DNA of 64,000 nucleotides from Dermacentor variabilis (Eukaryota > Arthropoda > Arachnida > Ixodida > Ixodidae), in assembly GCF_050947875.1 (NCBI RefSeq), contig NC_134570.1, positions 109,932,287-109,996,286 of the forward strand. Direction: 5' to 3'. The position numbers and the translations under genes are program-made. Positions 10,500-20,619 of this stretch are shown here, piece by piece. The notes beneath the pieces are model-generated. The model was not told the origin of the DNA. It ran no database searches and saw only the letters and a program-made list of their open reading frames with translations. Each line of letters starts with the position of its first letter. Position 1 is the stretch's first letter.

Positions 10500-12080
10500 G
10501 AGAACATTAAAGAGCAAATGCAGTTGTCATATTAGATTGATCAAGTACAGCAGAAATGGAAAATAAATCAGTGATACTGTGTCTGTTGGCTTTGAATGCA
10601 AGAAACGTAAAAACAGGAACTTGCAGCCACGCCACTTTGAATTTCCCGCGTTAGCTACACCTCACAAGTTTGGCATCGTCCGGTACTCGGGGATAGTAAC
10701 CGCTTAAAATCAAGATGAACGAGCGTCGGCATAAATTAACAGGATACTTAACCGGGCAATATTGGCGCATAAAACAACTCACGTAGCGGAGCTACTGTCA
10801 ATTACCCGATGACGCATCTGCGGGCGGTGCGGTTTGGGCGAACAATTCAAAAAGGAATGAGAGTTTCACTTGTTTCACGCCTACTAAGCTAAGACAGAAT
10901 TTGAGTTTCTTACTAAACTATACTAGATATTTACGCTCCGAATAAAACGCTGGAAATTTTGTTACGTCACATTGCATACGTATGAAAGTGAGGGAATTGC
11001 TTTTATTGTATTCTGCCCAGACGGCATGTAGCAGCTACCACTCTCATGCAACAAAAGCATGAAAGTGGTACTCGTGACACCGAAAACAAACATAAACAGC
11101 GCCAATGTTACGCCCTTTGGAGTTGGAACTAAGCACGATCAAGCCAGTTAGTTTTCTAGCTTTCATAACGCCATGAACACGACCAAACATCGAGCGAAAC
11201 AACTCTCTGCTCTCGAAAATTGTTACCGCTTGTATTTATATACCTATCGCTGCCACAAGAAAAAGTCAATGGGCTAGCTGTCCACAAGCCGCAGATTAGA
11301 CTGACAGCAAGATATTACAGTAACGTAAAACAATTTCCACGCTGACTTAGCAGCCGCGGTGTGCTCTAAGTGCCAAAGTTCTCGTTTGCCGCTCGAAATT
11401 CACACCATGATGACGGGCGCTGCATCTTTCACATGAAATATTGCACGCTTTGCTCCGGAGCTCAATAGGAGGGCGAAACGCATTTGCACGTACCTGAAAT
11501 CGGCATGCCGGAAACCCGTCGACGCTTCCGAGAACGGGGCGCACAGCCATACACACCCGTACGGCGGCTTGACTTGGACGTGAGGCACTTCTATCAAACA
11601 TTTCACATGCGACATGTTTCACACCGATTGCGCGAACACCAGAAAATGACGCAGGCCGCATTGCGACGCCGAGCAGACGTGCATCCACTGATGAGCTATG
11701 TGCGTGGATTGCAGAGAACAAAACCATACAAAACGTCATGCGCGAGAAGATGGCGGCTCTCGTAGCGGAGACGAAGCGGACGAAGCAATGACGCGCGAAT
11801 GAACGTTGCCAACCGTTGGTTCCGCGTTATGCCGGCGGTGGCGGCTTTAGTGGCGTGTGTTGCGGCTGTCTAATTTTTTATTCCTTTTCCCCAAACAGTA
11901 TAGCTAAGATCAGTTCTTTGAATTTTTAACTGTGTCGTTTGACATTATCTTTGTCTTTTTATGTTATTAAGCGGCCAATTATGGCCTCCCAGGTTCGCGC
12001 GCGCCAGCTTCGCGCGCAAATCTCGGAGGCCATAAGACAACTCAGGAAATGCCGTTCTTGTCGTTGTTAACGTTTCTTCA
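10500..12080. other. Intergenic DNA passing into a CpG-rich stretch
   Basis: 10.5-11.3 kb shows nothing recognisable. From about 11340 the sequence becomes CpG-rich and contains AAGATGGCGGC (YY1-like, near 11749), a word often found at promoters. The overlapping frames at 11347-11765 on both strands are shadows of high GC content. A promoter is possible but not supported by an exon. Confidence 0.35.
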
Positions 12081-12329
12081 TCGTTTCTTCAACTGAGATA
12101 GAGAGGTAGTGTCCCTTTTCCCGGGGTCGGGAGGGGGCGATCAAGACGGCATCGCTCAGCGGGGGGCGGGGGAGTGGGGTTGGTGTTGGTTCTTATCGCG
12201 AAATTCGCGAACTCTGCGATTTTTTTTATAACGTAAGCATTTCTATACTTACCCAACAAGAAAAACCATCCGTCCATCAGTCCGTACCGCACGATATCTT
12301 TCAAAATAGAACCCGCAGCAGCGAGTGAA

Positions 12330-12650
12330 TTCACCTACGTGCTAGCTCTCGCTTCAACGCGACCGAAGCGGCGAAAACACTGCGCTCACGAAGCTTTCAG
12401 CTTATGCCGCACTATGCGCTTTTCGCAGATCACTTTCAAGATATCAGTACGCGCGTCTGTTTTCAAAGCGAAGTAAACGGTGAGAACACAGCGCGTGAAG
12501 TTTTCAGCAGTGGGCACACTCTGTCCACAATGCAGTTCGCTTTCAAGATACGGTTCGCACGGCCGTGCCACAAGCAGCCGCCGCCGGAGAACGGTTGATA
12601 ATGGTTCGACGCGGATGAGGAGGGCTAAAGAGCGATACCGGCTCAAAACG
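12330..12650 (-). repeat. Tick GCGATCTGCG-type repeat, diverged copy
   Basis: On the minus strand it contains ATCTTGAAAGTGATCTGCG, GCTTCGTGAGCGCAGTGTT, GCGTTGAAGCGAGAG and GGTGAATTCACTCGCTGCTGC, in the same order as the plus-strand copy at 26130-26860 (ATCTTGAAAGCGATCTGCG, GCTTCGTGAGCGCTGTGTT, GCGTTGGAGCGAGCG). It is a partial, diverged copy. Confidence 0.5.
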
Positions 12651-13211
12651 AACGGAACGTCACCAGCGCGCCTGGTCCCGTCACCTGCAGTAATTTGCTT
12701 GCGCCGCCAACCAGAGCAGCTCGTGTCGCCGCAGCGCTGTCGCTTATACTTGTCGGATCAAGTCTCATAACATTAATAACGACATGGACTGCGTGTAGAT
12801 GAGGAAGAGTCACAATGCTCACGCGCACTTAGACAAATGCGAGAGGAGTTCCTGTGTGATTTTTGTTTTACCGGAAATGTGCAGTCAGCGGTGGGACCCA
12901 GAGTTGACAATGCCTGTAAAAGGGGTGCCAAACTTTTTTTTTTTTTGTGAGAGTCTTGCCCAGCTCCCAAAGATCGGCTCAAGCTAAGACTTACTGATGG
13001 CTGTATGTGTTTTTTTTTGTCGCATGCCCTCGAACCGCCACGAATCCTACAGTGTAATGACATTAGAGCAGTATTCACATGCATAGGGAAATGCAGCCGG
13101 TAATTGGGCTGCCTAAAGTTTGCGGCCCGGCGGCAGCTGCCCTCCCGACCCCCGTTTCCGTTGACAAGTTAGGGGGAGGGGTCTAGAGCAATCTTACACC
13201 TCCCTCCCCAC

Positions 13212-13366
13212 AGTGGCGTAGCCAGAAAATTTTTTCGCGTGAGGGGGGGGGGGGGGTCCCAATTGACCGTGGAGGAGGAAGGAGCGGGGCCATTGCCATA
13301 GCAGCAAAAATTTTACTGTTAGTGAGCGTTACAAGTGCCCGGCGTGCCCCATTTGGCTGCGCCGCT
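13212..13366. mobile_element. Possible G-rich inverted-repeat element
   Basis: AGTGGCGTAGCCA (13212) is mirrored by TGGCTGCGCCGCT (13354). A run of about 14 G follows inside the left end and a C-rich tract lies just outside the right end. The AGTGGCGTAGCCAG word is common at the edges of arthropod repeats. The boundaries are uncertain. Confidence 0.35.
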
Positions 13367-13484
13367 ACTAGCCCCCCACCCCCCCGCAATCGACGCAAAT
13401 CGAGCTATCAGAACGTGCATGACACGTATGCATGACATACCATGAATGACATGCCGCGAAGCTAGCATGGATGTCGTCACATCA

Positions 13485-14440
13485 TCAACATCATCATCAT
13501 CAGCTTATTTTGACGTCCATCGCTGGACGAAAGCTTCTCCAGCGATCTCCAATACCCCTGTCTTGTGCTAACTGGTTCCACGTGTCTTCAAGTTTCCCAA
13601 TTCCATCACGTCCACATTATTCTCTGCCGTCCTCGACTGTGCTTCCCTTCCCTTAGCACCCATTCTGCAACTCCAATAGACCAGCAGTTCTCGCCCTTAC
13701 GCATTGCAATGTCTGCCCAGCACGACTTTTTCCTCTTAATGTCAACCACAATATCAGCTATCCCCGTCCGCTCTCTAATCCACATCGCTGTCTTCCAGTC
13801 TATTATCGTCATGCCTAATAATTTTCATTCCATCGCTCGTTGCGCGGTCCTCAACGTCTTCCCAAGCTTCTTTGGTAACTTCCAAGTTTCGGCCCCATAC
13901 GTTTGTAACGGTAGAAAGCAATGGTTAGCAGTAAGCTCCCTGGTCATGATTTAGTCATGCCTGCCGTAAGCTCTCCAGCTAATTTTTTATTTTTGTTAAT
14001 TTCCTTGATCAGAGGCCCCTGCGAGTAATTAACCTCAATAAGCGTATTTCTGCGCAGGTTCTAGAGGCTGACTGCCGACCATGACATTCGTTCTCTTGCC
14101 AGGCTGCGGAACATTACTTTTCTCTTCTGCATACTAACTTTCAATCAGACTCTTACGCTTTCTTCGACAAGGTCCTCAAACGTTTGTTGCAAATAGTCTG
14201 CAGCGTTACTGAGTATGCCAATATTATCTACAAACCGTAAGTTGGTGAGGTATTTACCGTTAGCCCTCACTCCTAACCATTCCCAGTCGAACTGGTTGCA
14301 CACCTTTAAGTATTCAGTGATAGCATTGTAAATATTTTGCCATTGATCATATGAAGCCTTTTGCAGATATCTGGCTATGCAAAGTCTGCGCGTTAGTGTC
14401 ATCCGTTCGATATCAACATTCGTGGGAAACTTCATTTTTG
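13485..14440 (-). pseudogene. RTE-type LINE, 3' part of reverse transcriptase ORF
   Basis: On the minus strand, frame 14435-14145 carries the RT palm: WLGVRANGKYLTNLRFVDN, then ADYLQQTFEDL. The catalytic FADD/YADD box reads FVDN, so a key aspartate is lost. Further downstream, around 13812-13606, RTGIADIVVDIKRKKSCWA and GKHSRGRQRIMWTDD correspond to the conserved C-terminal block of RTE elements (the RW-G-RP-RGRP-RW region). The element ends at 13485 in a TGATG-rich tail, typical of RTE 3' ends. Stops and frame changes lie between the two blocks, and the 5' part (endonuclease, fingers) is missing, as expected from truncation at insertion. An inactive fossil. Confidence 0.75.
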
Positions 14441-14595
14441 ACCACTGTTCGGAGCCAGTGCGCTGCTGCCTAGATGTCCCGATCTAATCATTCCAGCTAC
14501 CTAATTCAAGCGCAGGTAGCGCGCGTTTCATGTATAGCCAATATCAACGCCTTAACTGGCAATGTTCATTTATCATATACTGTAAGCTTGTTCAC

Positions 14596-14763
14596 TCACT
14601 CCCTTATAATTAGGGTGTAAATTAGAAAGACTGGGGTGTTCCAAGGGTGTTTTCTTGTTGAACACTATTTTCCGTTAAAAAAGGGTGTTTCAAGGGTGTT
14701 TACAAGGTGAAAAGATGAATACACCCGCATTACACCCATAAGGGTGTGAAAATTTTAAGAGTG
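14596..14763. mobile_element. Relative of the ACACCC/GGGTGT hairpin element
   Basis: Contains GGGTGT at 14613, 14635, 14645, 14683, 14694 and 14742, and ACACCC at 14721 and 14732. Its right end, read on the minus strand, is CACTCTTAAAATTTTCACAC, nearly the same as the left end of the element at 2237 (CACTCTAAAAATTTTAACAC). In this copy most repeats run in one direction, so fewer hairpins form. Confidence 0.5.
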
Positions 14764-14769
14764 CAGCAC

Positions 14770-15365
14770 CAGGCTGCACGAAAGAAAGAGGCGGGTTCGG
14801 TCGTTCTGCGTCTTTATTTCCTCCTGTGAAGGCTTTCAAGCTGTCCTTCAAAAAAGAAAAAGAAAGGCAGAACAGAAGAAAAAGAACAAGAAAGGAATAT
14901 AAGAAAGACATCAGAATGCGAATGAGGAGCCGTTCTTTCATTGATTTTATTTAAGGAGAGGTTGCTCTACAGGCTGGTCTGCAGGTAACGCCGGCGACTC
15001 ACCTTCTCTGGCATGATAACTTTGCTCAAAACGGCGGCCATAATTGATGCAACGATCAGAAAACACATGTACAAAGCTGCTAAATTTCATCTCCACATAA
15101 TAAAATTCACGAAATAGAATTGTTCTTGGGTAGGTATAAATTAAGTTCTTCTTGATAACCATATTTCCAAGCCCGACATTCGTGAATACGGGTGAAAGAG
15201 CCATAGAAACACGAAGACTCAAGAAAACAGTAACATTCACTTCGACGAGCCATATACCGCGAAAGAGGTATACTTTGGTGCAAACCTATACTACATCAAA
15301 AGTGTGCCAAGTTGGTCAAGTTGACCACCCTGCTAGCAGGCGAACAACACAGTTAACAAAACGAG
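14770..15365. other. Intergenic DNA
   Basis: No gene recognised. The frames at 14690-15240 (minus) are unsupported. Confidence 0.45.
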
Positions 15366-15369
15366 ACGG

Positions 15370-15408
15370 AAAAACGGTGTTGCGTCGCTCTTGACCAACA
15401 CCGTTTTT
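15370..15408. repeat. 13-bp-arm hairpin followed by a T run
   Basis: AAAAACGGTGTTG (15370-15382) and CAACACCGTTTTT (15396-15408) are perfect inverted copies with a 13-nt loop, and the T run continues to about 15413. The shape resembles a terminator, but in a eukaryotic intergenic region it is more likely part of a repeat. Confidence 0.6.
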
Positions 15409-15414
15409 TTTTTG

Positions 15415-15955
15415 TCTGAAGTGTTCTATATGATAAATAAATAAATAGTACTCCGACGGAGTTTAAGGGGGTTACAGGAAATACCCACTACTCAAACAAC
15501 GTGTCCCGACTATCAATCGCCGAATAAAACCAAGTGCATATTGCTCAATGTCGAGTTGAGCATCGCGAGTAATTTTTTTCCCGATTGAATGACTTAATTA
15601 CGATTATTATCTAACTAGTAATATAAAATTGTAATTGTCAGAGTGGGAACAATGAAGTCGTAGACAATAAAGGAAACACTGAGATGGAATGTTTTCGATA
15701 AGCAAAATGTAAATTGCACGCTTACTTTCTATTTCTTTTCGTTCTTTTCAACAAAATTTAATTCAAAGAAATATCAAGCGTTCCTCCAAGTGAGCGTTGC
15801 AGCGTTTGGGGGAGCATTATTTGTTGCGCATTATCTCTATAAACATCCAAAAGCAATAATATATATTCCTAAGCGAATGAAGCTAATAAGCCTCCGCCCA
15901 CACGAATACCAGTTACAAATTATTTTATTTCTGTATCAATATCTCGTTGAAAATC
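15415..15955. other. AT-rich intergenic DNA
   Basis: No supported gene. The 135-aa frame at 15790-16197 is AT-rich, overlaps a repeat at its end, and matches no family known to me. Confidence 0.4.
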
Positions 15956-15959
15956 ATCA

Positions 15960-16175
15960 CTTTGCAAATTCACAAAGCCGGTTGAAACCACAAGGACGCT
16001 GTTTAGGCAAATCCATGTGCACTATCCTTTATTACGATAACTGTCTTCGACCAACTCCCCCAGCAACATATTTTACTGCACTCATAATTTCTATGCTGAG
16101 TGAACCACGATGCTCACCGCTCCAGTGGAAAACAGCTCCATATTTCGCTCTAGTGGGCTTTATAGAAAACTTTGC
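15960..16175 (-). repeat. Tick interspersed repeat (CAAATCCATGTGC family)
   Basis: Contains GTTTAGGCAAATCCATGTGC near 16000 and CAGCTCCATATTTCGCTCTA near 16135. The CAAATCCATG word is shared with the repeats at 6050-6190 and 6510-6640, and I recall the remainder as common tick repetitive sequence. Its extent is approximate. Confidence 0.4.
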
Positions 16176-16505
16176 GGGTAATAATCCCGAGGCTTAACCA
16201 AATCCCGACCATCACCGGCCCTTCTGTGTTTACGAAACCCACTGCGCATTGTTCAGACACACACACGCCTCCTCCCCCCCCCCTTCACACACACAAAGTG
16301 GCTTACATTTAACGTACTTATCTGCTCGTGTACTTCTAGCTCGTATAAGTTAGGTCTATGCCTTCGTGCTTTACCTATTTGCCACTTACGTTCTCGTTCG
16401 ATCAAGCGCCCTAATTGTGCCTTACGCAAATTACGCACGGGTGTATTCCGACCCCGCATTTGTAACACTCCTACTAGGGGGGGCTTTCAAGGTATTAAAC
16501 GGACG

Positions 16506-16530
16506 TCAAGCTATATAAGTTCCCCCCAAC
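16506..16530. promoter_or_regulatory. TATA-like box upstream of a CpG-rich stretch
   Basis: GCTATATAAGTTC at about 16510, followed by CCAAT at 16528 and CpG-rich DNA to about 17000. It looks like a promoter by composition, but no coding exon is visible on either side, so it is only a candidate. Confidence 0.2.
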
Positions 16531-17282
16531 CAATATGTCCTCTCGCTCCAACTTACATTCTTCCTCTCAGAGGTAAACGCAGGACTCGGTTTCACTCCTC
16601 TTCTCTCAAGTGTCGCGCGCGCGTCGGCTAATGCACTCCGGCCGCCCCACCACTTGATACCTCGGGGCATTCGCGCCTCTTGCGCGTCGCCGATCACGCA
16701 TGCACTCGCTGTCGCTTGCGGCTCCTGCCCGCACGAGCGGCGGGGTTTTTTTTTCGCAGCGGCTCGCACCGTGCCAATCGTCGCGGAGTGCACTCCAATG
16801 GTATTGCGCCCGAGAACCGTGCAAACAAACACCGCTCGTTTCCCTGCGAAGAGCTGTGCGACTGTGCCGCCCGCATTGCCCTCGGCGCGAGTGCGGGAGT
16901 GCAACGGGAGAAAATAGTTTCTAGTCACGCCTTGGTTGTCGCCGAGCGCCTATGGAAATGCGTTTGGTATGAGCCTTCGCTTTGTCGATATAGATTGCTT
17001 CGTGACCGCTTTTTCCGTCTTGTCCTTTGGCTGTAGGTAGTTTATACACTTCCCGTAAACGGATGTCATTAGCGAGTCATTGGACTATATAGCGGTCCGT
17101 ATAGCTTTCCAGGTGGGTTGCTTGCAGAAAGACCGTTCGGTCGACGAAAAAAATTCGCGGTTCCGCCCGAAAGGGGAAGCACCGATTGCGATAGCAAATT
17201 AGTAGATAGCTGTACGAAGTAAGGATGGTAGATTTGTCGGCCGTATGAAATTGCAAACATTCGCTTACTAACTATATTAGCA

Positions 17283-17410
17283 ATGATAGAACGTGTATAA
17301 GCGTGACTCAACGAGGACGTAGAAAGAAACAGACACACGGAGACAGCGCTATCTTGGTGTGTCTGCTTCTTTCTACGTCCTTGTTCAGTAGCGCTTACCC
17401 ATTCTATCAT
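17283..17410. mobile_element. 128-bp inverted-repeat element
   Basis: The left half begins ATGATAGAACGTGTATAAGCG and includes GGACGTAGAAAGAAACAGAC. The right half is its reverse complement, ending ...CTATCAT. ACAGCGCT lies at the centre. The AGCGCT and GGACG-type words resemble the ends of tick Penelope-like elements, so it may be a PLE terminal fold-back or a MITE. It is inserted in the tick repeat 17148-18320. Confidence 0.6.
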
Positions 17411-17764
17411 GAATTCTAAGCAACTAGCCCGTCAACGGGTTTTAACTAACCAGCTTGATGTCGCGCGCGCACGGGTAAACATGAACATATCTCGCTCGAT
17501 GACAGCGAAAACTGTCTGTGAAAATGGTGGAGTTAGGAATCGCGGCAGCAGTCGCGAGCGAATTGACCTCCGTGTATCTGTCGTTTCAACGCGAACGAAA
17601 TGTCAAAAGCACAGCGCATGCGGAGCAACCGGCACTACGCGCACTCTGAAACGTCGCAGATCGATTTGAAGATGAGGCCCGCGCGGGCGCGCACTTTGGC
17701 CACGTCGCAGATCGCTTTCAAGACACACGAGCGCCGGAAACGCTTCCCTAGATCGTCCGCCACA

Positions 17765-17816
17765 GGCGTCTACTACGACGTCCGTGGTTAGCGTGGCCAA
17801 CGCCGTAGTAGACGCC
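17765..17816. repeat. Imperfect 17-bp-arm hairpin
   Basis: GGCGTCTACTACGACGT (17765) is mirrored by ACGCCGTAGTAGACGCC (ending at about 17815) around a 17-nt loop. It lies within the tick repeat copy. Confidence 0.6.
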
Positions 17817-17911
17817 GCGGTTGTCTCCACTCGGTACGGAGCGGCGGGCGAGGAGGAGATCGAGGCATCCTAGAAGCCGCCGGAGGAGAACGCCCCTCCT
17901 CGCTCGTCTTA

Positions 17912-18153
17912 GGGCCGATTTACGCTCGAGCCGCCCATCGCCGCAAGCCGCACCGCACGCGTGCGGTCGCGCGTAAGATTCCACGTATCAAACACTTGTG
18001 CACAAATTTCGGTTTACAATGTGTAAGGTATACACTGTGCACACAGTGTAAATGGTAATTTGTGCACGAGTGCTGGATACGTGCAATTTTTCGCGCGACC
18101 GCAAGCGTGCGGTGCGTCTTGCGGCGATGGGCGGCTCGAGCGTGAATCGGCCC
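17912..18153. mobile_element. Full-length palindromic MITE with TTA duplication (PIF/Harbinger type)
   Basis: The left arm from GGGCCGATTTACGCTCGAG runs to about 18032, and the right arm is its reverse complement, ending ...GAATCGGCCC at 18153. Arms of about 120 bp are ~85-90% identical by eye and meet at ACACTGTGCACACAGTGT. TTA stands on both flanks (17909-17911 and 18154-18156), the 3-bp TWA duplication made by PIF/Harbinger transposases. A Harbinger-like transposase fragment occurs in this window at 63100-63558. The assignment rests on the duplication and GGGCC ends. Confidence 0.7.
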
Positions 18154-18602
18154 TTACCCCCCTGCCTGGCGCGCCACAGGAGAGCGCATGCATCTGGGCA
18201 GCGTTCCTCGCTCGCGCACGCGAGATTGAACCGTGTTCGCCGGCTCACCCTCACATGCTATCACTCATACGGAACATCACGGCGACGGCAGAAATGCACC
18301 GGGAATGTCCATATAGTTACTATCGCAATAAAGTCTATTGTCGAGAGTCTACAGACTGTCTGTATAGGCAACCTACAGACTTAGCAGAAGACGCCTGTAG
18401 ACATTTTTGCATATGGAGCACTGTTGCGACGGTTATGTGCACGTCGTTCTTCTATAACGTGGAAGCAACATATCACAGAGAGGACTGGGAGGAGGAAGCA
18501 ATGGTGTACCACTCGGATAAACCGTGCAACGAGGGACAGACATGTGCACTCTTCGGATATCTTCAAGTCTCCTTAAGCTGACGTGAAAGTATTTTCTTGT
18601 TT

Positions 18603-18655
18603 GTTGCGATAGCAATTATATGGACACACACAGAGAGAGAGAGATAAGGAGAGAG
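18603..18655 (+). repeat. Truncated tick-repeat start joined to a GA-rich tract
   Basis: TTGCGATAGCAATTATATGG (18604) matches the start of the family at 26130 and then passes into CACACACAGAGAGAG-type simple sequence. Confidence 0.5.
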
Positions 18656-18659
18656 ATAA

Positions 18660-20380
18660 TCATTTATTTAATTAAATGATGGCTCTAGGCCTATTCATGC
18701 GATATGAGAGGATACTTACTTATAAAAGTTAACGAGAGCAGGGCGAAAGTTTAGCCACCTGGACAAGGCGCGTCTACTAACATGCATAATACATAATGAT
18801 GCAATTAAAACGAAGAAAACATTAAAAATGGTACGACATAGACACGAGAAAGTGAAGTGATGAAAAATTAATGAAAGGTGTAAGCGCGGGTACAGCCACA
18901 TCACGTATATATATTAAGCATAGCAAATGTTCTAAAGATTACAATCTCTGTGCGAGCAATTAATTTATTTTTCAGTAAATATAATAACTCTCAAAGTATA
19001 CTTGGGGAAATGACTTGCGCTCTATTTTATAACAAGACTGGGCAAGAACTAACCGAGGGACCGAAACTTGGCAACAGTTTGGACACTGAGAAAAAAGAAA
19101 AGACAATCTAATATAGCATGGTACAATGTAAATGCAAATTCAATTACCGGAACGAGGCTGATGGTCGTACCGCTATGAAAAAAAAAAAGAAGCAGATGGC
19201 TCGATGCACACCTACCTAGCAGCCATTCGCAGTCACTGAAAAACGACTTCGTGCGTGGTCCATATTCCGTGACAGCCGAAACAAACGTGGTCGTATATTA
19301 CAACGGTCGCTCCCAACGAAAAAAAGAAGGACACAAAATACTCTGCGGCAACTACTACCGACTTTAAGAACACGCCACGTGTATGGAACAGTTTACAACG
19401 CGTGCCTCGCAAGCGTGTAGCTGCATTTGCATGCACAGCTGCCAACATCACGTTTGTTGGCGTCTCCCCCGTTGTAACGTTCGGCGGCGTGGTTAGCCAG
19501 CTTAATTGCTCGCTCGTTCTCTAACGGTTTCTCCTTTTGTAATCCTTCGCCAGACGCAGGAACACAGACACCCGAGGAGGGCTTTCTCGGAATTTCAACG
19601 AATGCCCAACGAACCCATGTCTGGTCCTATACACTGGTGGCTTTGGCAACTGTAGACTGATACCTGTACAAGTACGCTCCATTACCTCCATTAAGTGCTC
19701 GTGGTTTGTGGGTTTGTGTGCACGAAGTGTGCACTTGTCCTGGTGCACGCATAGGTCACACTATTGGTTTTAGAGCGTACGGGAAGAGGCGAAGTTCATG
19801 TATTAATTAAAGATCGTCTTTCTGTAATTGCTTGGTTTCTTTCTTGCAGCCACTTCCTGCTCTGTGAAGGTTACTGAGGAAGGAGGGGGGGGGGGAGGCT
19901 TCTTCAATGCCATCAATAAAAAGCCATCAGTGATTTAAGTGATCAGAGAAACTGCCACTCCTTGACCACGCGGGTGCATATACTCGGTGTGATAAAACGG
20001 AGAAATAAACGACTCCCTACGCTTGCTCCATACCCTTGCGCCCGCATAACTATACTTGTGCTCGTTCTTCCGTCGCAACTCTCTAAGTAACCATGCTAAC
20101 ACAGTGCCGCGATAAACTTGTGCAGCGAGGGGACACCGTACGAACGGAGAATACACCATTATAAGCTTCCAACCCAAAATTAAGGCAACGCCACCGGAGG
20201 GGCAGGGCCGATTACAAGAGCCGCACCTAAAGCGGAAGAGCACTGAAACATCGCCTTAACAGAAGGCCCCTCACACGAGAATGTGTGCTGTTTATCGTCC
20301 ACTCAACATGTTAGATCACGTGTTGCCGTGCTGCACAAGTTAATCACGCGTAGAGACAACGGCGCACGAGCCGAACCACG
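18660..20380. other. No gene recognised
   Basis: AT-rich to mixed sequence without a supported coding frame. A run of G follows AGGA near 19884. Confidence 0.45.
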
Positions 20381-20393
20381 CCGGCCGGTTTAC

Positions 20394-20613
20394 CTTGCGT
20401 CTCGTCGCCGTCGCCACACGCGTCGTCCGTCGTCGCCGAAGACGACGCGCTCGAGCGCCGCTTCACCTCGAAGCCGCTCCCGCCGCAGTCCTTGCTCGGG
20501 GTGGCCGCCGCCGGCGATTCCACGCCGCTGGCGCGACTCGAGGAGCGGGAGTGCTGGACGACGATCTCGGTGACCGTGGTCACCTCGAACTCGACCACGC
20601 TGAGGGTGAGCAT
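20394..20613 (-). CDS. Candidate host coding exon (product unknown)
   Basis: On the minus strand an ATG at 20613 in fair context (GCAAGATGC) opens 73 codons ending at a good splice donor, CAAG/GTAAAC, at 20394/20393. The peptide starts MLTLSVVEFEVTTVTEIVVQ and passes into a Ser/Ala/Thr-rich acidic stretch (SSASSSATTDDACGDGDETQ), a composition more protein-like than the Arg-rich frames on the opposite strand. An in-frame TGA lies 18 nt before the ATG, so this is either a first coding exon or an internal exon whose acceptor lies just upstream; no good polypyrimidine tract is seen there. No family is recognised, and chance openness in GC-rich DNA remains possible. Confidence 0.4.
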
Positions 20614-20619
20614 CTTGCG

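Larger units (their letters stand above)
17148..18320 (-). repeat. Tick repeat copy carrying two palindromic insertions
   Basis: Read on the minus strand, segments 18310-18154, 17911-17411 and 17282-17148 are colinear with the plus-strand copy at 26130-26860. Shared words in order are TTTATTGCGATAG, CTATATGGACA, GCATTTC, GCCGTCG, GAAAGCGATCTGCG, GGTCAATTCGCTCGC, AGTAAGCGAATG and CTAATTTGCTATCG. The copy is interrupted by a palindromic MITE (17912-18153) and a second inverted-repeat element (17283-17410). The family name is unknown to me. It has no coding capacity. Confidence 0.6.

Noticed and set aside
11690..11730. CTGATGAG as a hammerhead-ribozyme core
   Set aside because: The required GAAA core element with a second stem is not found at the right distance. 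The CTGATGAG on the minus strand near 4260 fails in the same way.
15790..16197. 135-codon plus frame as a membrane protein
   Set aside because: AT-rich, its last third overlaps a tick interspersed repeat, and no recognisable domain or promoter is seen.
16506..17036. Cluster of 60-140-codon frames on both strands
   Set aside because: Mutually overlapping frames in GC-rich DNA with few stop codons; none has splice or family support.
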